From: Brevibacterium yomogidense
GTDB lineage: Bacteria > Actinomycetota > Actinomycetes > Actinomycetales > Brevibacteriaceae
NCBI RefSeq assembly: GCF_900163715.1
Contig: NZ_FWFF01000017.1
Coordinates: 496,001-560,000 of the forward strand
DNA: 64,000 nucleotides
Direction: 5' to 3'
Under the pieces are notes generated by a model. The model was not told the origin of the DNA. It saw only the letters and a program-made list of their open reading frames with translations, and did no database searches. Shown here piece after piece: positions 34,365 through 42,855 of the stretch; within the stretch, counting starts at the first letter, position 1, and every line of letters begins with the position of its first letter. The translations under genes were made by a program, and so were the position numbers.

Positions 34365-34757
34365 CTACCTGGACGACCGTCCCCGCAGCCTGTCCATGTC
34401 CCGTCTGTCCTTCTTCGTGGGCCGCCCCATCCCCTTGTCCCGGCGCGGCACAGGAGCGCGCAGTGCGGGGTCCGGGGGAGGCGTGCGGTCCTCGTAGCAC
34501 TGCCGCGCGATCGGTGCCCCGGCGCGCGTGGACAGCATCGCGCGGACGACGAGGATGCGCTCCCCGCCCGGAGTGCGCGCACGGATCGTCTGCCCGGCCG
34601 TGATCTTCGAAGCAGGCTTGACCCGGGCTCCGTCGACGTGGACGTGACCGCCCTTCGCCGCGGCGGTGGCGGCGGAGCGTGCGCGGAACATGCGCACTGC
34701 CCACAGCCACACGTCGACCCGCATCGAGGCTCCTGGGGTGACATCCGGTTCCGGCAT
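34365..34757 (-). CDS. S4-domain RNA-binding protein (Hsp15-like)
   Basis: 130-residue protein with an N-terminal S4 RNA-binding domain: MRVDVWLWAVRMFRARS then GGHVHVDGARVKPASKI. The C terminus is basic (Arg/Lys-rich, ending RDMDRLRGRSSR). Related Hsp15 proteins bind free 50S subunits carrying nascent chains and rescue stalled complexes; that role is inferred. The start ATG 34757 is supported by the -10 TAGTCT 6 nt upstream on the minus strand (leaderless). An internal ATG at MRVDVW is the alternative. Confidence 0.85.
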   Translation of the reverse strand: MPEPDVTPGASMRVDVWLWAVRMFRARSAATAAAKGGHVHVDGARVKPASKITAGQTIRARTPGGERILVVRAMLSTRAGAPIARQCYEDRTPPPDPALRAPVPRRDKGMGRPTKKDRRDMDRLRGRSSR

Positions 34758-34763
34758 GCATGC

Positions 34764-34769
34764 AGACTA
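34764..34769 (-). promoter_or_regulatory. -10 element of a leaderless promoter (S4 gene)
   Basis: TAGTCT on the minus strand ends 6 nt before the ATG at 34757. Confidence 0.55.
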
Positions 34770-34780
34770 CCCGCGGGGGA

Positions 34781-34786
34781 TATCGT
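34781..34786 (+). promoter_or_regulatory. Candidate -10 for the lipoprotein gene
   Basis: TATCGT lies 40 nt before the GTG at 34826, divergent from the S4 promoter 12 nt away. Confidence 0.4.
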
Positions 34787-34825
34787 GTGGATGAAACCGA
34801 GTGGCTCGAGGAGAGGGACATCCCC

Positions 34826-35482
34826 GTGGTATCTCAGTGCGTCGGACGACGAGCGCTCCAGACCGCGGCGATACTCGCCGTCGCTGTGATCGGGCTGATC
34901 GGCTGCGGACCGCCCAGCCCGGAGGACGCTGAGCGGATGCGTCAGGAATTCGTCAGTGAGCTGCCCGACGGACTCTTCTCAGAAGCCGAAGCCGGGGCGA
35001 ACGGCTTCCACGGAGTCGTGGCCGAGGGCGCCGATGCGGTGTCGGTGTCCGAACACGCGTGGCGGTTCATCGACGACGAGCTGGGGACAGTCGACCTCGA
35101 GTCGCCGGAGGGTGCGTCACTCTCCGTCCTCCGCGAGGGCGCCGACTCCCAGGAGCATCTCGCCGCTGCGGTCGGGATCCTCCTGGACGATCGCATCGCA
35201 CCGCTGGTGACGGACGCCGAACCGGCCACACGCGTGAGACTGGACATCGCACCGACGGGCGAGCTCAGCGCCGGTGTGACGTCCGAGGCGCAGGCCGAGC
35301 TCGTCGATGCCTTCGACGCGACGGTGTCCGCCACGGAGCAGGCGGGGCTCGACGCGACGACCGTCACGGGAAGCACGAATGCGCAGGAGATGCCCGAGGT
35401 CCACGCCACGGTCGAGGGACCCGGCTATGGAACCGCAGGGGGGGCTCGTGGGCTCTGTCCTGGCCGCCGTGGACAGCCGTGA
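34826..35482 (+). CDS. Putative lipoprotein, N-terminal part of a frameshifted gene
   Basis: Unrecognised secreted lipoprotein. GTG 34826 follows GAGGAGAGGG and yields a typical signal peptide with lipobox IGLIGC (Cys about residue 27). The mature part is acidic, with helices and short strands; no catalytic motif is seen. The frame ends in an unnatural tail (about 12 residues after GYGTAGG) beyond a G7 tract at 35438-35444. The +1 frame continues as good coding sequence to 35723, so dropping one G would give one protein of about 298 residues. Either the gene is disrupted, a base is wrong, or the G tract allows slippage. Confidence 0.75.
   Translation: MVSQCVGRRALQTAAILAVAVIGLIGCGPPSPEDAERMRQEFVSELPDGLFSEAEAGANGFHGVVAEGADAVSVSEHAWRFIDDELGTVDLESPEGASLSVLREGADSQEHLAAAVGILLDDRIAPLVTDAEPATRVRLDIAPTGELSAGVTSEAQAELVDAFDATVSATEQAGLDATTVTGSTNAQEMPEVHATVEGPGYGTAGGARGLCPGRRGQP
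35438..35444. other. G7 tract at the frameshift point
   Basis: Seven consecutive G bases lie where coding character moves from one frame to the next. With six the two frames would fuse as AGGLVGSVLAAV. Such runs are prone to replication slippage and to sequencing error. Confidence 0.8.
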
Positions 35483-35723
35483 GTTCGAGGAGGCCGCTTT
35501 CGTCGGGGTCGTGTGCAGCGGGCGGAACGCCGAGGTTGCGGCCTATGCGGGTGCAGAGTGCACCGTCGGCATCGATCTCACGCACGCGGGTGGGGATCCG
35601 CACGAGCTCGAGGCCGCGGCCGGGGCGATGCACGCAGAGCTCTCCGAGCACTACCCGACGCTGGTCACCGTGAATGACCAGAGCACAGGGGAGACTGAGG
35701 GCCAGCTGACCCCTGCTGGCTGA
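35445..35723 (+). pseudogene. C-terminal continuation of the lipoprotein (shifted frame)
   Basis: About 92 codons in the +1 frame relative to the lipoprotein, reading LVGSVLAAVDSREFEEAAF and on to GETEGQLTPAG. It has normal GC-rich third positions, contains two Cys residues (VVCSG and AECTV) that could form a disulphide in an exported protein, and has no ribosome binding site of its own. It is best read as the natural C terminus of the gene starting at 34826. Its stop TGA lies in a 14-bp tandem repeat. Confidence 0.65.
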
Positions 35724-35761
35724 CCCCTGCTGGCTGACCGCTGCCGAGCGACCCCTGCCGA
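35706..35761. repeat. 14-bp tandem repeat across the lipoprotein stop
   Basis: Two identical 14-bp units (35706-35719, 35720-35733) and two degenerate ones to 35761. TGA occurs at 35707, 35721 and 35735, in three frames; 35721 is the stop in the restored frame. Confidence 0.85.
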
Positions 35762-35794
35762 TTGAGTTCGACGGCGCAGGCGAGAGGGGTCGCT

Positions 35795-35824
35795 TAACGG
35801 TCGTTAGAACTCTCACGCTATGCT
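35795..35824 (+). promoter_or_regulatory. Operator-like palindrome and -10 before the cytochrome b gene
   Basis: TAACGGTCGTTA (35795-35806) is an inverted repeat with a GT centre of a shape often bound by TetR-type regulators. TATGCT (35819-35824) lies 12 nt further and is a plausible -10. A repressor bound there would cover the -35 region. No regulator gene is nearby. Confidence 0.5.
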
Positions 35825-35918
35825 CAGTCACGAACATCTGCATCCCATTTCCGGTGTGGAGTCGGCAACCGCCCTCGGCGGCCGTCCGTGCTCCCGCCGC
35901 TGGACCAGGAAGGCGCGC

Positions 35919-36872
35919 GTGAACACGTCCTCCAAGAACAAGAAGAAGGGCGGCTTCGACGTCCAGCCCTTCATCAAGCCCGCCCTCATCGCCGGCGGCG
36001 CGATCGTCGTGCTCGCAATCATCGTGCTCATCGCGATCTGGTTGCGCACGATCCCGTCGGTCGAGGCCTTCATCGAGAAGTACCCGGGGCAGGACCCGGT
36101 GAATGAGGTCGAGTCGGGTCTGCCCGCATGGCTCGGCTGGCAGCACTTCCTCAACGCGTTCTTCATGCTCCTCATCATCCGCACCGGCATCCTCGTGCGG
36201 ATCACGGAGCGGCCCAAGGGCCACTGGACCCGGAACAACAAGGGCCTCATCAAGACGAAGAAGGCTCCTGCGAAGATCACGATGAACCTCTGGACGCACT
36301 ACATGGTCGACGCACTGTGGGTCCTCAACGGCATCGTGTTCTTCGTGCTGCTCTTCGCGACGGACCAGTGGAAGCGCGTGGTCCCGCTCAGCTGGGACAT
36401 CTTCCCGCATGCGATCTCCTCGGCGCTGCAGTACGCGTCCCTGGACTGGCCGGCGGAGATGGGCTGGACGAACTACAACGCCCTCCAGCTGCTCGCCTAC
36501 TTCACGGTCATCTTCATCGCTGCGCCGATCTCGCTCATCACCGGCCTGCGGATGTCGAACGCCTGGCCGGAGGACTCGGGGATCAACAAGATCTTCCCGG
36601 CTCCGGTGGCACGCGCACTCCACTTCCCGACGATGGTGTTCTTCCTCGTCTTCATCGTGATCCACGTCTTCCTCGTGTTCGTCGGTGCGGTCGTGGGCGG
36701 CCACGGGATCTTCGGCAACCTCCAGCACATGTATGCGGCGTCCCCCGACGCACCGTGGTTCGCGTTCATCATGTTCGCGCTCTCGATCGTCGTCATGGTC
36801 GCAGCCTGGTTCCTGGCGCGGCCGATCTTCCTCACCCCCATCGCCAACATGTTCGGCAAGGTGAGCCGCTGA
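35919..36872 (+). CDS. Cytochrome b/b6-domain membrane protein
   Basis: 317-residue membrane protein resembling cytochrome b561-type subunits. After a Lys-rich N terminus (SSKNKKKGGF) come about five hydrophobic helices with histidines placed as possible haem ligands: WLGWQHFLN, WTHYMVDALW, ARALHFPTMVFF and FIVIHVFLVF. Such proteins pass electrons between quinols and a partner oxidoreductase; no partner gene is adjacent. GTG 35919 is preferred for AGGAAGG just upstream; an in-frame ATG at 35820 overlaps the -10. A large bidirectional hairpin follows. Confidence 0.85.
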   Translation: MNTSSKNKKKGGFDVQPFIKPALIAGGAIVVLAIIVLIAIWLRTIPSVEAFIEKYPGQDPVNEVESGLPAWLGWQHFLNAFFMLLIIRTGILVRITERPKGHWTRNNKGLIKTKKAPAKITMNLWTHYMVDALWVLNGIVFFVLLFATDQWKRVVPLSWDIFPHAISSALQYASLDWPAEMGWTNYNALQLLAYFTVIFIAAPISLITGLRMSNAWPEDSGINKIFPAPVARALHFPTMVFFLVFIVIHVFLVFVGAVVGGHGIFGNLQHMYAASPDAPWFAFIMFALSIVVMVAAWFLARPIFLTPIANMFGKVSR

Positions 36873-36900
36873 CGGGAGCGGTCTCCTCAGCCCCGTCCGC

Positions 36901-36956
36901 AGGACGCGCGAACGCCCGGCACCCATGAATGATGGGGCCGGGCGTTCGCGCGTCCT
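36901..36956. terminator. Very long bidirectional hairpin
   Basis: A perfect 19-bp outer stem (36901-36919 with 36938-36956) continues as a 5-bp inner stem around GAATG. It sits between the converging cytochrome b and nitrilase genes and should terminate both. Confidence 0.85.
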
Positions 36957-36980
36957 GCGATGCCGCCTCGGGCAGTCTGG

Positions 36981-37010
36981 GGCCGTCTCAGGCCGTCTCA
37001 GGCCGTCTCA
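36981..37010. repeat. 10-bp tandem repeat across the nitrilase stop
   Basis: GGCCGTCTCA occurs three times without mismatch. On the minus strand each copy has TGA (36988, 36998, 37008), in three frames; 37008 is the nitrilase stop. Confidence 0.9.
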
Positions 37011-37937
37011 GGCGTCGAATCGGACGGAGGGCTTGGGCCGCTCATCGACGGTCAGGGAGAACACGTCGGGTCGTGCGTAGTGACCGGTCGGGTCGAAGTC
37101 GAAGGTGAAGCGGGAGCGCTCGGCCACGTCGATGTCGGCGGTGAGGATCGCCTCGCGGTCGTACACGGGCCCGGCCAGCACATCGCCGGACGGCCCGATG
37201 ATGACGCTGCCGCCGCGGATCAGGTAGCCCGCGTCGTCCCCCTCCAGCACGGAGTCGTAGTCGTCGGCGAATGCATCCCGTCGGATCGCCTGGCACGACC
37301 CGAGGACGAAGCACCGTCCCTCGAGTGCGATGTGCTGCATCGTCGACTGCCAGGAGTCGCGGTCGTCGACGGTGGGTGCGCAGTAGATCTCGACTCCCTT
37401 CGCATACATCGCCTGCCGCATCAGCGGCATGTAGTTCTCCCAGCAGATGACCGATCCCACGCGTCCGAAGCCCGTGTCGTCGACGGGCAGCGTCGAGCCG
37501 TCCCCGAAGCCCCACACCAGCCGCTCGGCTCCGGTCGGCATGAGTTTGCGATGGTGTCCGACGACCCCGGCCTCGGGACTGATGTGGACGGAGGTGCAGT
37601 AGAGGGTCCCGCCGTCCTTCTCGATGATGCCCACGACCACGAACACATCGTGTCTCGCTGCGGCCTCCGCGACCGTGGCGATCTCCTCCCCGTCGAGCGA
37701 GACGGCCGCGGCGGCGTACCGCGCGTACTCATCGCGCCCCTGCTCGGTGCGCTTCCCCAGGGGCGCGCCGAAGGTGAGGCCCTTCGGATACGTGCCGATC
37801 ATCGCCTCGGGCAGCACCGCGAGACGTGCGCCCCGTCCGGCCGCATCGGCGATGAGGTCCGCGACCTTCCGTGCGGTCGCAGGGGAGTCGAAGGGGATGG
37901 GTCCGGACTGGATGACGGCGACGGTCGTCGTGCTCAT
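37008..37937 (-). CDS. Nitrilase / carbon-nitrogen hydrolase
   Basis: 309-residue enzyme of the nitrilase branch of the C-N hydrolase superfamily. The catalytic triad is visible: E44 in [13 protein letters not shown]131 in HHRKLMPT and C165 in ICWENYMP. Length, order and the [14 protein letters not shown] and [14 protein letters not shown] segments match true nitrilases (nitrile to acid and ammonia) more than amidases; aliphatic or aromatic preference is not predictable. The ATG at [12 protein letters not shown] is chosen for the upstream GAGGAG on the minus strand. Cytosolic, single gene, no operon partner. Confidence 0.92.
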   Translation of the reverse strand: MSTTTVAVIQSGPIPFDSPATARKVADLIADAAGRGARLAVLPEAMIGTYPKGLTFGAPLGKRTEQGRDEYARYAAAAVSLDGEEIATVAEAAARHDVFVVVGIIEKDGGTLYCTSVHISPEAGVVGHHRKLMPTGAERLVWGFGDGSTLPVDDTGFGRVGSVICWENYMPLMRQAMYAKGVEIYCAPTVDDRDSWQSTMQHIALEGRCFVLGSCQAIRRDAFADDYDSVLEGDDAGYLIRGGSVIIGPSGDVLAGPVYDREAILTADIDVAERSRFTFDFDPTGHYARPDVFSLTVDERPKPSVRFDA

Positions 37938-38072
37938 GCTGTGCTCCTCGGGATGGTGGGCTTCCATCCAGAACGTTAGTGCACTCACTGTTGCGGCGGA
38001 AGGTCCAGGCCCCGTGCGTTCGCCTCGGCACGGGGGCTCTGCGATTCCTCGGTCCGGTCACCGGCCCGGTGA

Positions 38073-38078
38073 TAGAGT
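38073..38078 (+). promoter_or_regulatory. Candidate -10 for proS
   Basis: TAGAGT lies 45 nt before the proS GTG. No -35 seen. Confidence 0.4.
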
Positions 38079-38122
38079 TCCAGCGTCCGTCCCGTCGTCG
38101 ATCCGTCCTTCGAGGAGTGCCT

Positions 38123-39955
38123 GTGCCCCTGCGCATGTCCAGTCTGTTTGTGCGTTCTCTCAAGGAGGACCCGGCAGACGCCGAGGTCGCGAGCCACAAG
38201 CTCCTCCACCGCGCCGGCTACATCCGCCGCTCCGCCCCGGGCATCTACACGTGGCTGCCGCTGGGCCTCGCAGTGCTGCGGCGCATCGAGACGGTCGTGC
38301 GGCAGGAGATCGAGCGGGCGGGATCGCAGGAGGTGCACTTCCCCGCGCTGCTTCCGGCGGAGCCGTACAAGGCATCGGGCCGCTGGGAGGCGTTCGGCGA
38401 CCTCCTCTTCGAGCTCAAGGACCGCAGGGAGGGCGACTACCTGCTCGCGCCCACCCATGAAGAGGTCTTCACGCTTCTCGTCAAGGACCTCTACGGCTCC
38501 TACAAGGACCTGCCGCTCAGCCTCTACCAGATCCAGACGAAGTACCGCGATGAGGCCCGCCCGCGTGCGGGTCTGCTGCGCGGTCGCGAATTCATCATGA
38601 AGGACGCGTACTCCTTCGACCTCGATGACGAGGGCCTCGACGCGTCCTACCATGCGATGCGGGAGGCGTACGTCCGCATCTACGACCGGCTGCGCCTGCC
38701 GTATGTGATCGTCGAGGCGACTCCGGGTGCTATGGGCGGCGCCGGCACAGAGGAGTTCCTCTACCCGTCCGCCGTCGGCGAGGACACCTACGTGCGCACC
38801 GCGGGCGGCTACGCGGCGAACGTCGAAGCCGTCACGACGGTGGCTCCGGAGCCCGTCGCCTGGACGGACACCCCGCAGGCGCACATCGAGCCGACCCCGG
38901 ACACTCCGACGATCGCAACGCTCGTCGACGCGGCCAACGCGCAGCAGCCGCGCGAGGATCGGCCCTGGACCGCTGCAGACACGCTGAAGAACGTCGTCGT
39001 CGCGGTCACCCATGCGAACGGTGAGCGCGAGGTGATGGTCATCGGTCTGCCAGGCGACCGCGACGTCGACCTGGACCGCGCCGAGGGCACGGGACGACTG
39101 GGCGACGGCGAGATCGCCGTGGAGCCCGCGACCGAGGCCGACCTCGCGGGCCTGCCTCAGCTGGTCAAGGGCTACATCGGACCCGGAATCTCGCTGGAGG
39201 AGCCCTTCCTGGGACTCGAGGGCGCGTCAGGTCTCCGCTATCTCGTCGATCCGCGGATCGCGGACGGTACCCGGTGGGTCACCGGTGCGAACCAGCACGG
39301 GCACCATGTCTTCGACCTCGTCTTCGGACGCGACTTCGTGGCGGACGGCACGATCGAGGCCTCTGAGATCCGTCCCGGCGACGAGGCACCGGACGGCTCC
39401 GGTCCGCTGGAGCTCGCCCGCGGTGTGGAGATCGGCCAGGTCTTCAAGCTGGGCCGCAAGTACGCCGAGGCGCTGGGGCTGACGGTCCTCGACGAGAACG
39501 GCAAGTCCCGCGTCGTGACGATGGGCTCCTACGGTGTGGGCGTGTCCCGCGTCATGGCGTGCATCGCGGAGGAGTACCACGACGACCGCGGTCTCATCTG
39601 GCCGCAGCACCTCGCGCCCGCGGATGTCCACATCGTCGCCACCGGCAAGGACGCCTCGATCTTCGAGACCGCAGAAGCACTGACCGCTGAGCTCGAGACC
39701 CGCGGCCTCCGCGTGCTGCTCGACGACAGGCCCAAGACGAGCCCGGGTGTGAAGTTCGGCGATGCGGAGCTCCTGGGGATCCCCACGGTCCTCGTGGTGG
39801 GCCGTGGTCTCAAGGACGGGAACGTCGAGCTGCGGAATCGTGCAGACGGCACGTCCGCTGACGTCGCAGTCGCAGACGCGGTCGCGGCGGTCGTGGACCA
39901 GGTCGACGCCGGCTACGCGCTCGTCGGCGATTCCCGCACCACCTACCTCGTGTGA
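38123..39955 (+). CDS. proS: Prolyl-tRNA synthetase (bacterial type)
   Basis: Charges tRNA-Pro with proline. Class II motifs are present: motif 1 near [14 protein letters not shown], motif 2 [17 protein letters not shown], and motif 3 [12 protein letters not shown]. The YbaK-like editing domain, which hydrolyses Ala-tRNA-Pro, fills about residues 225-390 between motifs 2 and 3, so this is the bacterial (ProS type 1) form. The C-terminal anticodon-binding domain ends with [11 protein letters not shown] 38123 is preferred because GAGGAG lies 5 nt upstream; ATG 38135 is possible. It overlaps the permease gene by GTGA. Confidence 0.97.
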   Translation: MPLRMSSLFVRSLKEDPADAEVASHKLLHRAGYIRRSAPGIYTWLPLGLAVLRRIETVVRQEIERAGSQEVHFPALLPAEPYKASGRWEAFGDLLFELKDRREGDYLLAPTHEEVFTLLVKDLYGSYKDLPLSLYQIQTKYRDEARPRAGLLRGREFIMKDAYSFDLDDEGLDASYHAMREAYVRIYDRLRLPYVIVEATPGAMGGAGTEEFLYPSAVGEDTYVRTAGGYAANVEAVTTVAPEPVAWTDTPQAHIEPTPDTPTIATLVDAANAQQPREDRPWTAADTLKNVVVAVTHANGEREVMVIGLPGDRDVDLDRAEGTGRLGDGEIAVEPATEADLAGLPQLVKGYIGPGISLEEPFLGLEGASGLRYLVDPRIADGTRWVTGANQHGHHVFDLVFGRDFVADGTIEASEIRPGDEAPDGSGPLELARGVEIGQVFKLGRKYAEALGLTVLDENGKSRVVTMGSYGVGVSRVMACIAEEYHDDRGLIWPQHLAPADVHIVATGKDASIFETAEALTAELETRGLRVLLDDRPKTSPGVKFGDAELLGIPTVLVVGRGLKDGNVELRNRADGTSADVAVADAVAAVVDQVDAGYALVGDSRTTYLV

Positions 39956-40764
39956 CCGCTGCGGCAGGCTCGGCCATCGAGGTGACGCTGGGGCTCATCC
40001 TGCTCCTGTTCGCCGTCGGACTGCTCGCCGGGTGGATCGATGCGGTGGTGGGAGGCGGAGGCCTCGTCCAGCTCCCCGCGCTGCTGCTGGTGCCCGGGAT
40101 CACCGCCGTCCAGGCACTCGCGACCAACAAGGTGGGGTCGATCGCCGGGACGACGGTCTCGTCCCTGACGTACCTGCGACGCGTCACCCCGGATCGGTCC
40201 GCGACGTTCCCCGCCGCGGGCCTCGCGCTCGTCGGATCGGTGCTGGGCGCGATGCTCGCCGCGCTCATGCCCGAGGCGGTGCTGCGCCCGGCGATCCTCG
40301 CCGTGCTCGTGGCAGTCGCGGTCTTCACACTCATGAAGCCCAGCCTGGGGGCTGAGGCGCGTCTGCGGTTCCCGCCGGACTCCGCGGCCCACCACACCTC
40401 GGCATGGGCGCTGGGCTTCTTCGTCGGTGTCTACGACGGCGCGCTCGGGCCGGGGACGGGGTCATTCCTCGTGATCGGCTTCGTCGCACTGATCGGCTTC
40501 AGCTTCCTGCAGGCGTCCGCCTCGAGCAAGGTCATCAACTGGGCCACGAACCTCGGTGCGCTGCTGTTCTTCATCCCCGCAGGCCACGTCGTGTGGTCCC
40601 TGGGCCTGGCGATGGCGCTGGGCAACCTGACGGGCGGCTACATCGGAGCGCGGACGGCGATCCGCCTGGGCAGCGGGTTCGTCCGCGTCGTCTTCATCGT
40701 GGTCGTGGGTGCGATGGTGCTGAGCATGGGATGGTCCATGCTCTCCGGGGCACTCGGGCGCTGA
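39952..40764 (+). CDS. TauE/SafE family permease
   Basis: 270-residue integral membrane protein with about seven or eight hydrophobic helices. The family signature [20 protein letters not shown] and the second-half repeat [16 protein letters not shown] mark it as TauE/SafE (DUF81), a group of probable anion or sulphur-compound exporters. Start GTG overlaps the proS stop, implying translational coupling although no functional link is known. It meets the kinase gene tail to tail; 3 nt separate the two stops, which form the palindrome CTGAGGCTCAG. Confidence 0.92.
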   Translation: MTAAAGSAIEVTLGLILLLFAVGLLAGWIDAVVGGGGLVQLPALLLVPGITAVQALATNKVGSIAGTTVSSLTYLRRVTPDRSATFPAAGLALVGSVLGAMLAALMPEAVLRPAILAVLVAVAVFTLMKPSLGAEARLRFPPDSAAHHTSAWALGFFVGVYDGALGPGTGSFLVIGFVALIGFSFLQASASSKVINWATNLGALLFFIPAGHVVWSLGLAMALGNLTGGYIGARTAIRLGSGFVRVVFIVVVGAMVLSMGWSMLSGALGR

Positions 40765-40767
40765 GGC

Positions 40768-41787
40768 TCAGCCCAGCGGCTTGAGCCGGTGGGCACTCAC
40801 GCCGTGCACGCTGACGTGCGAGAGCGCTCGGGCGACCCACAGCGAACGGGCCGCATCGCCCCAGGCCTTCTGCGTGCCGCCCAGTGCGGAGCGCAGGTAC
40901 CAGAACATGTTCTCCACCTCGCGTGCGACGGCGGCGCCGACGCCCAGCGCGGGGTCGACGGCTGCACATCTGCACAGCTCCGCGGCGAACTCGCGCAGCC
41001 ACGCGGCCTGCCCCTCCGGGTCCACCGCGGGGATCTCCGCCATCCGGTTCCAGAGGAGGGGCGCGATCATGTATTCGGCGGGCCCGGTGAGCGGCTGCGG
41101 GTCGATGGCCTTCCACGTCGCGATCCCCGAGGCGTCGGGGTGCCCGGCGAGGATGTTGTAGTAATGGAGGTCCGCGTGGAGCAGCCACGACTCCTCCGAG
41201 CGTGCGAGCCGTTCGATCCACATCCGCGCAGCGTTCACGACGGACCAGTCCGCCAAGGTGAAGTCGGGGAAATCCCTTAGCAGGGCGGAGTCGGTCTCGA
41301 AGCGATCGAGCCACCCTGCGGCGATGTCCTGGACGCGGACCAGACCCGGCACCCCGGGCACCCGCAGCGCCTGGGCGAGCTGCCCCCACGTCGCCGGCAC
41401 CTGGTCCAGGGGGAGTGCTGAGAGGTTCGTCTCCGTCCGCAGCCGCTCCTGGAGCGTCGCCCGGAAGCTCGAGTCATCCGCCAGCACCTGCACGGCCCCG
41501 CGACCGTTCCACGCGCGGAGCGCGTCGAGGATCTGCGCGTGGACGCGCGGGTTGTCCACGTTCGGCGCCGCGAAGCGGATGATCGCGGGGCGACGCTCCT
41601 GGGTCAGGACGGGGAGGACCAGCGATTCGCAGCCAGCCCACGGACTCGTGGGCTGCGGGTCGAGGGTGAGGCCCCAGCGATCGACGAGCTCGATGACCAT
41701 GAAGTCGAGCGCCCGGGTCCACGCGTGGGTGTGATGCTCCCCGTTGATCTCCCGCGCCGTCTCATACAGCACGTTCGGAACTCTCAT
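40768..41787 (-). CDS. Aminoglycoside/hydroxyurea phosphotransferase-like kinase
   Basis: 339-residue protein of the APH(6)/hydroxyurea kinase branch of the protein-kinase-like fold. The catalytic loop HADLHYYNIL and the metal-binding IDPQPLTGPAEY are clear; the C-terminal helical part contains ENMFWYLRSALGG. Some relatives inactivate streptomycin, but most chromosomal members have unknown small-molecule substrates, so a resistance role is not claimed. ATG after GAGGAGG. It overlaps the DUF4439 lipoprotein gene by 4 nt. A GC stem (40771-40794) within its last codons may terminate the converging transcripts. Confidence 0.88.
   Translation of the reverse strand: MRVPNVLYETAREINGEHHTHAWTRALDFMVIELVDRWGLTLDPQPTSPWAGCESLVLPVLTQERRPAIIRFAAPNVDNPRVHAQILDALRAWNGRGAVQVLADDSSFRATLQERLRTETNLSALPLDQVPATWGQLAQALRVPGVPGLVRVQDIAAGWLDRFETDSALLRDFPDFTLADWSVVNAARMWIERLARSEESWLLHADLHYYNILAGHPDASGIATWKAIDPQPLTGPAEYMIAPLLWNRMAEIPAVDPEGQAAWLREFAAELCRCAAVDPALGVGAAVAREVENMFWYLRSALGGTQKAWGDAARSLWVARALSHVSVHGVSAHRLKPLG
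40771..40794. terminator. Hairpin in the end of the kinase gene
   Basis: GCCCA-G-CGGCT pairs with AGCCG-G-TGGGC around TG, with one G/G mismatch. Because tauE and the kinase gene nearly touch, any terminator must lie inside coding sequence, and this stem fits. Confidence 0.45.
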
Positions 41788-42776
41788 CCGTCCTCCTCGG
41801 GAGTCCGCTGGGTGACCTCGAAGCGCAGGTCCTGGAAGCCGTCGGCGCGGCGGCGCGCGCGTGCGCTGTCGTCCAACCACGACAGGAAGACCGCGGGCGG
41901 AACGGTGCTGCGTGCGCTCCACAGCCGCCCGACCAGGGAGTCCTCCGCGTCGCGTATCGCCGCGAGCGCGGTCTGAGCGTCCTCGGGCGGTTCGGCCACG
42001 TCCCAGGCGGGGGAGCTGGAGGGGACGGACACGTTCTCCGCGAGCGACGGTGCGATCGCCGTGATCCCGCTGAGCCCCGCGATCCTGGAGTGCGACTCCT
42101 GCCGCGCGGGCGCGTCGGCGGGCAGGTGCACCGACGCCCGCTCGTACACGTACTCCGCTATGTGCGCCGCGGTGATGAGGGCGACGAGCGGGTGCACTCC
42201 CGCGCCGTCGGCGGCGGACGAGGATCCGCTCGGGTCGACGGGTGCGCCGGTCGCGTCGCCATCGGTGCGCCCACCGTCGAGCGCGGTACGCACCGCACCG
42301 GCGAGGTCGTCGCGGATCGATCCCGCGGCCTCGGGGTCCAGATCGCTGAGGTGCAGCAGGGCACCTGCGGCCACATCCGCGAGGACCACGGCGGTGAGGT
42401 CCGTGCCGCGGCCCAGTCCGGGCGAGGCGTCGACGAAGCGCCGGGCCGCATCGGCGAGCCCGTCCGCCGCGGTGAGCGGGGAGGGTTCCGGATTGGGCGG
42501 CGGCACCGGTTCGGCGAGGCCCTCGGGCGGGTTCCACGGAGGTCCGACCGCGGCGGCGAACGCAGTGATCGCGTCTGCCGCCTCGTCGTCCGCCTCCGTG
42601 GCCGCGAGCGTGCGCGCCACAGCGTCGCGCAGCACGTCCACGGGGGAGAGGTCGGGCATCCGCGGATCCCGATCGAGGCGTATCCCGCAGCCGGTGGCGC
42701 CCGCTGTGACGAGGCCGAGGGCCGCGACGAGCACCGTTCGACGAACGGGTCCTCGAACACTCCCTCGCCTGCGCAT
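41784..42776 (-). CDS. DUF4439 (ferritin-like) lipoprotein
   Basis: 330-residue predicted lipoprotein: an Arg-rich N terminus, a hydrophobic core and lipobox TAGATGC with Cys near residue 30. The remainder is Ala/Asp-rich and helical, with a C-terminal four-helix region (EYVYERASVHLPA to FLSWLDDSARARRRADGF) that I recognise as the DUF4439 ferritin-like type found before rimP in actinobacteria. Metal binding is not demonstrated. A -10 (TACGAT) lies 7 nt before the ATG on the minus strand, so it is probably leaderless. First gene of an operon with the kinase. Confidence 0.85.
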   Translation of the reverse strand: MRRRGSVRGPVRRTVLVAALGLVTAGATGCGIRLDRDPRMPDLSPVDVLRDAVARTLAATEADDEAADAITAFAAAVGPPWNPPEGLAEPVPPPNPEPSPLTAADGLADAARRFVDASPGLGRGTDLTAVVLADVAAGALLHLSDLDPEAAGSIRDDLAGAVRTALDGGRTDGDATGAPVDPSGSSSAADGAGVHPLVALITAAHIAEYVYERASVHLPADAPARQESHSRIAGLSGITAIAPSLAENVSVPSSSPAWDVAEPPEDAQTALAAIRDAEDSLVGRLWSARSTVPPAVFLSWLDDSARARRRADGFQDLRFEVTQRTPEEDG

Positions 42777-42783
42777 GGGGACA

Positions 42784-42789
42784 ATCGTA
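42784..42789 (-). promoter_or_regulatory. -10 element of a leaderless promoter (DUF4439 gene)
   Basis: TACGAT on the minus strand ends 7 nt before the ATG at 42776. It is 12 bp from the divergent rimP -10. Confidence 0.6.
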
Positions 42790-42801
42790 GCCGCAGGTCG
42801 C

Positions 42802-42807
42802 TAGGCT
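42802..42807 (+). promoter_or_regulatory. Candidate -10 for rimP
   Basis: TAGGCT lies 48 nt before the rimP ATG and is divergent from the DUF4439 promoter. Confidence 0.45.
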
Positions 42808-42855
42808 TCCGTGGAGGCGTCCGACGGGTCGCCCGAACGCACGCGAAAGGGATAC

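Noticed and set aside
35820-35918. An earlier ATG for the cytochrome b gene
   Set aside because: It overlaps the candidate -10, and the extension has no membrane or domain character; GTG 35919 has a good ribosome binding site.
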